NCBI GenBank assembly: GCA_025353525.1
Contig: JANXOO010000047.1
Coordinates: forward strand, 1 to 12,703
From: Schlesneria sp.
GTDB lineage: Bacteria; Planctomycetota; Planctomycetia; Planctomycetales; Planctomycetaceae
Reading direction: 5' to 3'
DNA length: 12,703 nt
Part shown: piece after piece, positions 1 to 6,517 of the stretch
How positions within the stretch are numbered: the stretch's first letter is position 1
Layout of the letters: each line of letters starts with the position of its first letter
Made by a program: the position numbers and the translations under genes
Notes under the pieces: generated by a model
Told to the model about the DNA's origin: nothing
Databases searched by the model: none
What the model saw: only the letters and a program-made list of their open reading frames with translations

Positions 1-140
1 CTCGGCTTGCAGTTCCTCCAACCTCGTCCCGAAACTGCGACAAACCTGCGGTGACAGTTGCTGGGTAAGCCGGATGCGGGAAATCTGCATGTCCGGTTTG
101 ACGAGGGGGGAGGCGGCTACGGCTCCTCCCCTACTCTACT
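1..140 (+). mobile_element. Group II intron, 3' end only (domains V and VI)
   Basis: The sequence folds as a group II intron catalytic core. Domain V is 67-99: an 8-bp lower helix (67-74 with 92-99), the two-nucleotide bulge TG at 90-91, and a 5-bp upper helix (75-79 with 85-89) closed by a GAAA-type loop at 80-84. The catalytic AGC triad sits at 68-70. The usual first G is A here, and it is matched by a T at 99, so pairing is kept. Domain VI follows: basal pairs 103-105 with 134-136, an unpaired A at 133 in the branch-point position, then a G-rich/C-rich stem (106-113 with 125-132). The 3' splice site should be at about 139-140, 6-7 nt past the branch A. The look is that of bacterial class C introns. 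Positions 1-51 are open in frame 1 and end with TGA at 52-54, so they could be the last 17 codons of the intron-encoded reverse transcriptase, but this stretch is too short to judge. Fold and branch site are seen directly; class and mobility are inferred. Confidence 0.78.
67..99 (+). ncRNA. Group II intron domain V ribozyme hairpin
   Basis: This 33-nt hairpin carries the defining parts of domain V: an AGC triad at 68-70, a long lower helix with one G-U pair (69-97), a two-base bulge on the 3' side (90-91), and a short upper stem with a GNRA-like loop. The lower-helix pairs are all intact, so this copy has not visibly decayed. Domain V holds the metal-binding active site that catalyses splicing and mobility in this intron family. 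Function of this copy depends on sequence off the left edge. Confidence 0.78.
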
Positions 141-314
141 GTCTCTGTGGTTCACGTCCTCTTTCAACGATTCGCCGTGGAGAAATCCACTGGCATGTCA
201 GCAACTTGCGACAATTGTTCATGCGCCGATCCTTAATGCCGGCGGTCTGAAGACAGTCTAAGTCAGGAACCCCTGAGAAGATTCCGGCGACGACTATTCC
301 ACTGAAAGGGCTGG
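141..314. other. Gene-free spacer between intron end and operon end
   Basis: No convincing gene lies here. It holds the 3' flank (3' exon side) of the group II intron and the downstream region of the minus-strand operon. Three small dyads are visible. One, at 174-194, has eight pairs with a GAAA loop at 182-185 and one bulged T at 191. One, at 263-276, has 5-bp arms around AACC. One overlaps the last gene's stop at 308-321. None has a strong T-run in either direction, so a classical Rho-independent terminator is not evident. Confidence 0.5.
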
Positions 315-321
315 TCAGCCC
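308..321 (-). terminator. Possible weak terminator hairpin over the operon's last stop codon
   Basis: On the minus strand the sequence reads GGGCT-GACC-AGCCC followed by TTTCAGT. It is a GC-rich 5-bp stem with a tetraloop that contains the TGA stop (317-315) of the VWA/amidotransferase-like gene. The T-run is only three bases long, so this is at best a weak intrinsic terminator or a 3'-end stabiliser. A second dyad at 263-276 lies 39 nt further downstream. Position at the end of the last operon gene is the main argument for a role. Confidence 0.3.
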
Positions 322-2735
322 AGGCCGAGGCGGCGGCGCCAGAACCATTCGACGGTCATCAGGCCCACAATCGTGGCCAGGATCCACGTCTGGCTCCACC
401 ACGGCGATTTTCTGACGACCGATTCTCGGGGGGGAACTGGAAGTTTACTGAGCATTTCGCGGATCGATTTCGTGTCACGCAAGATGCTTCCTTCCGATGC
501 TTTGGCCACTTTGAACAACTGATCATGATCGGGGAACGGGTTCTGTTGTTCGTAGGGATCGTGGACGATCCGCAGGTCGAGCGACGTGCTGTCGACCTGA
601 GTTGTTTCCTCGTAGGCCGTCAGCTCCAGGCGAATCGACTGAGTGGCGGATGCTGCTGCAGGTGCCGGGCCGAGAACGAGTTGCAGGTTGTAATCGAGTT
701 GCCCTTTCACTCGCGGCAGTTCAAATTCTTCTCCCCAGGCGATATATGGTCCCGTTTCTCCGCTGGTGCGGGGCAATCCTTCCGGCCACCTGATCGGTGA
801 CCAAAGCGGGTCGGCGTCGTTGAGGTTCCCTTGCGGTTCGACCATGGCAACCAGCCGATACGCACCCGTGCGATTAGCCGACTCGTCATAGGCACCTCCA
901 TTGAGTGTGATCTTTTCGGTTGGGCGATAAAACGGCTGATCGGATTTGGCGACCAGACGGCGTCGACCGATCGACGAATCTTCTGTCAGCCAGTAGACCA
1001 CGTTGCGCCAGAACTTCGCGTAGTATCGATGGTCACTTTCGCCCCAGGTATTAACGAACTCGGTCGCCCAGGGGATTGATATCGGAACTGCGAGTGCGAT
1101 CGTACGGCCCTTGCCATACGATCCGATCGTCAGCGCGGGAAGTTTGTTTCCCGCGTCGTCGGCGGTTGCAAGGATGATGGCATTGGCCTCCGTTTTGGGA
1201 CGAAGTCCTTTGTGAATACCGGTGAACTCCGGAATCTTCTTCAGTATTTCGCGATTGGCGTTTTCGTTCTCGACCAGATGCCAGATCGGATGAACGAGCG
1301 TTGCAGGCGTCGGGGTCAGCTTGATCCCGCTCGATGTGTTCCATTCCGTTGCCGATTCACCAAGTTCGACCGGCAACATATTTCCGATGACTTCGTCCTT
1401 CCAGCCGCCCGCTGCAAATCCGCTCGGTCCGCCAATCATGCATAGACCACCGCCTCGTTTTTCGATCCACTGATCGATCCATTCCAACTGCTCGTCCGTG
1501 AAGGCTCGCCGGGCGACATTGCTGAGAATGATGGCGTCGAATGCAGAAAGTTCGGCGACCGTTTCGGGAAAACCCCGATTGAACCCGGACCCCTGACCAT
1601 CAAGCAACCGTTGCAGCTTTCTGCTTCCGGGAACCGCAGCCAGAACGACACATTCGATATCAGGGTCAGCGGTGAGTGCGTTCTGGAGTTCAGAATGCGG
1701 ACCACGAGGCGTCTGTCCAGTGGGCGTTAAATTCATACCGAGTAATAATTGCGGTCCCCCTTCGACATACAGGATGCGCACTTTCGTACGGTCGACGGTG
1801 ACATCGAATTTGAAACGGTTGTTCTCAACCGACATTTCTCCCGCCAGTGGCGAGATGGCCACTTCGATCTTCTGGCTCAGCTCACCCGACTGATAACTTG
1901 TCGTAAACGACTGAATTCCGCTGTGAACTGTGATGGGGACACTATTAAACATGCGCCGAACGCCCGCCCGGTCAAACGCTGCAACGGTCAGCTCGCATCG
2001 TTTATCGTCAAACCCGTAACTGCGGAGAAAAACCCGCACTTCGACCTGCGAGTTCTTCCTCACTTTTGGCGGCGAAACGACACCGACGATCGCCAGGTCC
2101 CCACCCTTTCCCGCTTCTCCGACCGGCACAACATGAATCGGCACTTTCAGTTTTGCGAAGTGGGCCGCCAGTTTCTCGACATCGGCCGCGTCACGAGCAC
2201 GTCCGTCCGAAAAGACGACGACGGCTCCGGGAGGTGTCCGCCCGAAGCGGCTGGTCAATTGGCGTAATGCGGATGCCAGTTGTGTGTCAGAATCGGTGGG
2301 CAAAAAGTCGTCGGCAGGTTGTTGCCAAGCTTTGGGTTCGACGGCGGCAAGGCGTTGACCGAACCGAAACAGGCTGATGTTTGCCAGTGGTTCGTTGCCG
2401 TCCGTCTGGCTGTCGCGAATCATCTTCAGCGACCGTACCCAGCGCGATCCGCCGTCGCCGACCGCCATGCTTTGCGACGAATCAAGCAAATAAAAAACAT
2501 CTGCCTTATGTTTGGCTCCGCTGGATTCATACAGTTTAACAGGGTTGATCAGCAGCGCCGCTAACAAAGCCAGCATCGTACACCGAAGTGTGACCAATCC
2601 AATCCGCTGCGAAACCCCGATCGGAGCACCCGTCAATCGACGAACGACGGCCCAGACGGCGATCACCGCCAAAAGTGCGAACACCGCATTGGCAAGGGTC
2701 AGTTGCGGTTCGAAATCGATGCGAAAGTCATTCAT
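315..2735 (-). CDS. Membrane-anchored VWA protein with glutamine amidotransferase-like domain
   Basis: An 806-residue protein. Two N-terminal membrane segments (about 13-32 and 48-66) flank a short basic loop and are followed by a VWA domain (about 78-215). Its metal site is complete: DxSxS at D85/S87/S89, a Thr at 151, and D177 in an FSDG motif. A beta-rich section (about 215-310) follows, then a class I glutamine-amidotransferase-like domain (about 318-585) with the GGG-x-CMIGGP stretch at 428-437. C432 lies in a strand rather than a nucleophile elbow, so catalysis is unlikely. A last membrane segment (about 782-798) ends in a basic tail RRRLGLG, which puts the large domains outside the inner membrane. 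The ATG at 2735 has no strong ribosome-binding site. It lies 30 bp after the 1188-residue gene and closes the operon. VWA sites bind partner proteins through a divalent metal; the role here is inferred to be adaptor or scaffold for the MoxR system. Family assignment is firm; function is not known. Confidence 0.9.
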   Translation of the reverse strand: MNDFRIDFEPQLTLANAVFALLAVIAVWAVVRRLTGAPIGVSQRIGLVTLRCTMLALLAALLINPVKLYESSGAKHKADVFYLLDSSQSMAVGDGGSRWVRSLKMIRDSQTDGNEPLANISLFRFGQRLAAVEPKAWQQPADDFLPTDSDTQLASALRQLTSRFGRTPPGAVVVFSDGRARDAADVEKLAAHFAKLKVPIHVVPVGEAGKGGDLAIVGVVSPPKVRKNSQVEVRVFLRSYGFDDKRCELTVAAFDRAGVRRMFNSVPITVHSGIQSFTTSYQSGELSQKIEVAISPLAGEMSVENNRFKFDVTVDRTKVRILYVEGGPQLLLGMNLTPTGQTPRGPHSELQNALTADPDIECVVLAAVPGSRKLQRLLDGQGSGFNRGFPETVAELSAFDAIILSNVARRAFTDEQLEWIDQWIEKRGGGLCMIGGPSGFAAGGWKDEVIGNMLPVELGESATEWNTSSGIKLTPTPATLVHPIWHLVENENANREILKKIPEFTGIHKGLRPKTEANAIILATADDAGNKLPALTIGSYGKGRTIALAVPISIPWATEFVNTWGESDHRYYAKFWRNVVYWLTEDSSIGRRRLVAKSDQPFYRPTEKITLNGGAYDESANRTGAYRLVAMVEPQGNLNDADPLWSPIRWPEGLPRTSGETGPYIAWGEEFELPRVKGQLDYNLQLVLGPAPAAASATQSIRLELTAYEETTQVDSTSLDLRIVHDPYEQQNPFPDHDQLFKVAKASEGSILRDTKSIREMLSKLPVPPRESVVRKSPWWSQTWILATIVGLMTVEWFWRRRLGLG

Positions 2736-2765
2736 GGTTGTCTATGCTTCAAAACGTCTTGTCGC

Positions 2766-5700
2766 TTACTTCGTCCGTCGTTCTTTCGCTCGCTGCGTTT
2801 TCGTTTGATTCCCCCTGATACCCATCGTCAAGGCTTTCTGATATCGGGTCACCATTCCGTCGTACTGGACTGGCGGCGTTTCGTCTCCTGTTGAAGTCAG
2901 TTCAGCGAGCAGCAATTGCTGAACCCGGTCTCGCAATTCGTCCGCGATTGCCTTGAGCGATTTCTTGTAGACTTTCGCTTGATACCCACCGCCTCCGAAT
3001 CCCTTCAGCGTATTTGTGGTCCGATCCCAACCGAACTGCTTCATCTGCTCTTTCAGGTCTTCGTCACCGCCGCCCGCTTCGCCTTCATCGACTTCGTCGA
3101 GAAATTCTCCGGCAGCCTGGTGCCATTGCTCGGCCTGACGTTTCGTCTCGACATCATCCAGTTCCGCTTCGAGAGCTTCCGCCCTGGCTTCGAGTTTCAT
3201 CAGTTCGGCGATCCTTGGATTAACGAGCTCACGCTGGATCGAATCAAGCTTCCGAGCCGCTTCGTCGAACTTGTCGGCAATTTCTGTCGCCGCCTTTTTC
3301 TCGTCGTTCAATCGGCCGCCGCGGATTCCAGTGGGCTGCTGCTGCATTCGTTCGACAGCGCTACTGACACCTCCCTTGTCGAGCAATTCGGTCACTTTGG
3401 AAATCGATTTCTGGTCGGCGGCTGAAGTCGACTTTGACGCGTTGTTCAAAATGTCTGCAAACGACTCACCTGCGGCGGCCAGTTTTTCCGCCTGTTTGGC
3501 GATCGATTCCCGTTTTTCATTGTCATCGGCAGAATCCATCCCCTCACCCGGCTTCGACGGCTTTTCAGACGGACTTCCGGCATTAGCCAGATCTTCTTCC
3601 TGCCGACTGATATCGTCGGCCAAATCGCGAGCGACACCAAGTTGATCGGACAATTCCGGCGCAAGCAGTCCTTTTGCGAGCGTCAGCATCTGCTCGAATT
3701 TCTCTGCAGCATCGTTCGCTGATTTTGCCGCTTCCTTCGTGTTGCCGCGTGTCATGGCCCCCGATGCCGCTTCCGCCGACTCGGTTGCCGAGGACATTCT
3801 CCTTTTGGCAAGATCCGTCGCCCCCTTCATTTGCTCCAGTTCCTTTTGCACTCCGGCAGCATCGGTCGCAATTTCCTGCTGATTCTTCGCGATTTCCTCG
3901 CGCGACATCGTGCCTCGTGGTCCAGGCTTCTTTTCAGAACGGGGCATCGCACCTGACTTGCCCTTCTTTTCTGCAGAATCGCCGTCTTTTTCTTTGTCGC
4001 CGTTCTCACCGGTTTGCGACTTTTCGCTCGCACCAGATTCAGGCGGTTTGCCTTCTTCAGACTGCTTGCCGTCAGCAGTCGACGGGCTATCGTCGGCGGG
4101 TTCCTGAGCGTCATCCGATGGCTCTGCGCCGCCGTTCGTTCCGACCGAGTCCATTTGGGCAGCGACCATCGCTTGTTTCGCCGCCAGTTGTGCGAGTTGT
4201 TCGAGCAATTCTTGTGCTTTTTGCTGTTCTTCCTGATTCATTTTAGGCTTCTTGCGAAGCTTTGTTTGCTGCTGTCGAGAATACTCGTTGATCGCCTTTT
4301 GAAGCTCCGACGGATTCTTTGATTCTTGCAGGATCACTTCCAGGCGATCTCGCGACTCAATCAGGAAGCGGACAGCGTCTTTTTCCTGCAACATCGCTAC
4401 GTCGTATTTACCCACGGACATTGAATCGACACTGTCCAGCATCGCCCGCTCGGCCTGAAACAACAGGTCGGCATTATCCAGCAGTTGGGGGATATTGAAT
4501 CGGGCCGCCTGGGCCTGAAGGAACCGACCCAGTCCGTTCGTTAACTCGGCCGTTTCACCCTGGAAATTCATCAGGCGGTCGAGTCCCCCCAGGTCCTGTT
4601 TGCCGCTCCGTTTCATCGCCAGGGTCCGATTGAGTGTGGCTCGTTCGCGATTGATCAGTTCTTCGAACGTGGCACGTCGGGGGCCTGGATCATTATTGGG
4701 ATTCATTCCGTCACCCGGAGGGGGTTGCCGGTAAATGGTCTTGAACGGTCTGATATCAATGAACCGCAGGTCGGTTTCTGTCCGTTGCATGGCGTTGGGC
4801 CGATTGTCTTCGGCAAATGCGTAGTAGGTCACGGCGTCTTTCTGGATCAGATTGAAATGCTCCAGCGGCAAGACTTTTTCCAGCGTTGCTGAAGTCTTCG
4901 GTGTCAATGTCCCTGTTGCACGCAATTCTTCTGCGGCTTGCTGATAGTCTTCTGCGAAGAGGGTATGTTCTTCGTCATTGTTGATCTGAAATACAATTCC
5001 GGCCCGGACCAGTCCAAAGTCGTCACTGACGCGGATTCGCATCAGGATTTCGGCCAACGAATGAACGTCCAGCGATTCGTCCGGTGCCTCGAATGCGACG
5101 CTTGGCGGCTGATCCTTGCGTACTCGAATACGATACGAATTGGCAGCAACAGGCAATCCATGTGCGGACATTGCGTCCACGACCCAAACGGCGTCAGCGT
5201 CGAGTGTCCTTTCGAAATACAGTTTTTTCCCTTCGATTGTGGCATTCACGATCTGAACTTCAGGATCATCAAACTTCGACTTTGCCGAGGGCTTGAACGC
5301 AACTCGGGCCGATGCAGGAACCCCGTCCAGTTCGACGACAAATTTCGCGTGCGAATTTTCGGGAGCATTCACATTACCGTCTGAATTCGTGGCGGTTGGC
5401 AATCCGGTATATTCCGGAGGCGTGACCTCGATCGCAACCGACACGATTAGAAGTGGATATCGGACATCGACGCGATACACGGGGCTTTTTTCGGGGCCTG
5501 CAACCCACTGAAACTCGAACGGAGCCGTAATATTCGGAATCGACGTTTCGAAACTCAGTCCGCCCGACGCTGTTGGTTCAGCCTCTTTCGCAGCAAACGT
5601 CTGAACGTCCCACGTTCCGCCGTCGCGATCGATGGGTCGAGTGCGCAGGCTTGCTGTATCGCGACTGCGGCCTTCAAGGGTTGCACCAAGAGTGATCGCA

Positions 5701-6332
5701 TTACCTCGATCCACCGTCGAATCGACCGTTCCCGGAGTCAGTCGCGAAAACGATTCGTCGGCAAGCAGTGCGCGACGGATGGCAGTCTGCCAGTCGCCAT
5801 GCCACATTCCGGAACTGGCAACAAATCCGAAAATACCCGTCGCCAGACCCGTCAGGACCATCAATCGGCCCACGGGGATCAGATTTTCAAGCGGTAGCGG
5901 CAGGGTGGAAATTGCGGCTTCCGTTTCAAGTGCCCGAACCAGGCCAGGTGCAACACCGACCGACTTCATTTGGTCGACCGACCGATTGCGGTATTCGATC
6001 GTCGTTCGCACGCGTTGCCCCAATTCGGGAAATTTGCGTTCGATCGCCGATGCGGTCCGATAGCGCGTCCAGCTTTTCAGTCCCGCGATCAACAGCCATC
6101 CGGCAAGAACAACGCCCGCACCGGCAGAGAATCCAAGCGCCGCAGCGCGGACGCTCCACGGTATCTCAAACCGATAGTCCAGGCTGGCAATACCGATCAG
6201 GCCCGACAGCGAACAGATGGCCAGAACGGTCAACGTCTGCCAGCTCAGGTGTCTGCGGAGCCGTCGTCGAAGTTCCTCGAAACGGTCATAAAATGTGGGG
6301 AAATCGAGTCCGCTCGCCAATGTACACCTCAC
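2766..6332 (-). CDS. Large membrane-anchored coiled-coil protein, DUF4175-like
   Basis: A 1188-residue protein. A basic N-terminus (LRRRLRRH) precedes membrane segments at about 31-51 and 63-85. A basic cytosolic loop (86-153) leads to a third segment at 155-175. Everything after this should be periplasmic. Residues about 290-530 are beta-rich with Ig-like traits (VTPPEYTG at 303-310; the DDFG turn at 437-440). From about 550 on the protein is mostly helical and heptad-like, interrupted by a polar acidic/lysine linker rich in Ser, Gly, Glu and Lys (about 730-805). A Gly-rich hinge (1111-1116) comes before a last helical region and a basic tail. I read it as a tether or arm of the MoxR-VWA complex. 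The longest frame opens with GTG at 6332, but a TTG at 6320 has GAGGTG four bases upstream and may be the real start, giving 1184 residues. It follows the longest gap in the operon (185 bp) and precedes the VWA/amidotransferase-like gene by 30 bp. The DUF4175 label rests on architecture and neighbourhood, not on a profile search. Confidence 0.85.
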   Translation of the reverse strand: MRCTLASGLDFPTFYDRFEELRRRLRRHLSWQTLTVLAICSLSGLIGIASLDYRFEIPWSVRAAALGFSAGAGVVLAGWLLIAGLKSWTRYRTASAIERKFPELGQRVRTTIEYRNRSVDQMKSVGVAPGLVRALETEAAISTLPLPLENLIPVGRLMVLTGLATGIFGFVASSGMWHGDWQTAIRRALLADESFSRLTPGTVDSTVDRGNAITLGATLEGRSRDTASLRTRPIDRDGGTWDVQTFAAKEAEPTASGGLSFETSIPNITAPFEFQWVAGPEKSPVYRVDVRYPLLIVSVAIEVTPPEYTGLPTATNSDGNVNAPENSHAKFVVELDGVPASARVAFKPSAKSKFDDPEVQIVNATIEGKKLYFERTLDADAVWVVDAMSAHGLPVAANSYRIRVRKDQPPSVAFEAPDESLDVHSLAEILMRIRVSDDFGLVRAGIVFQINNDEEHTLFAEDYQQAAEELRATGTLTPKTSATLEKVLPLEHFNLIQKDAVTYYAFAEDNRPNAMQRTETDLRFIDIRPFKTIYRQPPPGDGMNPNNDPGPRRATFEELINRERATLNRTLAMKRSGKQDLGGLDRLMNFQGETAELTNGLGRFLQAQAARFNIPQLLDNADLLFQAERAMLDSVDSMSVGKYDVAMLQEKDAVRFLIESRDRLEVILQESKNPSELQKAINEYSRQQQTKLRKKPKMNQEEQQKAQELLEQLAQLAAKQAMVAAQMDSVGTNGGAEPSDDAQEPADDSPSTADGKQSEEGKPPESGASEKSQTGENGDKEKDGDSAEKKGKSGAMPRSEKKPGPRGTMSREEIAKNQQEIATDAAGVQKELEQMKGATDLAKRRMSSATESAEAASGAMTRGNTKEAAKSANDAAEKFEQMLTLAKGLLAPELSDQLGVARDLADDISRQEEDLANAGSPSEKPSKPGEGMDSADDNEKRESIAKQAEKLAAAGESFADILNNASKSTSAADQKSISKVTELLDKGGVSSAVERMQQQPTGIRGGRLNDEKKAATEIADKFDEAARKLDSIQRELVNPRIAELMKLEARAEALEAELDDVETKRQAEQWHQAAGEFLDEVDEGEAGGGDEDLKEQMKQFGWDRTTNTLKGFGGGGYQAKVYKKSLKAIADELRDRVQQLLLAELTSTGDETPPVQYDGMVTRYQKALTMGIRGNQTKTQRAKERRTK

Positions 6333-6438
6333 CTTTTTCGTTCAATCCAGTGGCCTGGAATTTCGGGGAAATACTTCCCGCTCGCAGGCACCGTTGGAAA
6401 CCGGTATCTGACCGGATCAGAAACGCAAAAACTGATTC

Positions 6439-6466
6439 ATCAAATCGAAGAACACTAAACCGTCAA
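6439..6466 (-). promoter_or_regulatory. Candidate sigma70-like promoter for the two downstream genes
   Basis: On the minus strand TTGACG (6466-6461) is followed after 16 bp by TTTGAT (6444-6439). The first hexamer matches TTGACA at five of six positions and the second matches TATAAT at four of six. It lies about 107 bp upstream of the GTG start of the 1188-residue gene and just after the dyad that follows the BatA-type gene. Planctomycete promoters are poorly characterised, so this is a sequence match only. Confidence 0.28.
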
Positions 6467-6473
6467 CATAATT

Positions 6474-6515
6474 CTGAAAACTGATCGGCGAGTCCCGTCG
6501 CCACCTGATTTTCAG
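6474..6515 (-). terminator. Stem-loop directly after the BatA-type gene
   Basis: Outer arms CTGAAAA (6474-6480) and TTTTCAG (6509-6515) are perfect complements. They enclose an inner 5-bp stem GGCGA/TCGCC (6487-6491 with 6498-6502) and a mismatched internal loop. The structure starts two bases after the TAG stop at 6520-6518. On the minus strand the 3' arm contains TTTT but no longer T-run follows. It could attenuate transcription into the 1188-residue gene or protect the 3' end of the upstream message. Confidence 0.4.
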
Positions 6516-6517
6516 AC

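Larger units (their letters stand above)
6333..6517 (-). other. 185-bp internal intergenic region of the operon
   Basis: This is the only long gap between the five core genes. Going downstream it holds a long dyad directly after the BatA-type gene's stop (6474-6515), a possible promoter (6439-6466), a 5-bp dyad CCGGT/ACCGG at 6401-6415, a weaker CGGG-GAA/TTCCCG dyad at 6364-6380, and the ribosome-binding region of the 1188-residue gene. No open frame in it looks coding. It may let the two large downstream genes be expressed separately. Confidence 0.5.

Noticed and set aside
58..261. 67-residue plus-strand open frame at the left edge
   Set aside because: It runs through intron domains V and VI, whose RNA structure explains the sequence, and ends in non-coding flank.
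1749..2267. 172-residue plus-strand open frame
   Set aside because: Antisense to the VWA and beta-rich parts of the 806-residue protein; composition and position fit a shadow frame.
3674..4246. 190-residue plus-strand open frame
   Set aside because: It lies antisense within the 1188-residue gene, over the low-complexity linker. Its product is Ser/Arg/Pro/Phe-rich with no domain, as expected for a shadow frame.
6401..6415. CCGGT/ACCGG dyad in the intergenic gap
   Set aside because: Five pairs only and no context that would make it a terminator or operator; likely chance.
5768..6484. 238-residue plus-strand open frame
   Set aside because: Mostly antisense to the N-terminal part of the 1188-residue gene. 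Its Arg/Ser/Pro-rich composition and lack of a ribosome-binding site or motif mark it as a shadow, though it runs into the intergenic gap.
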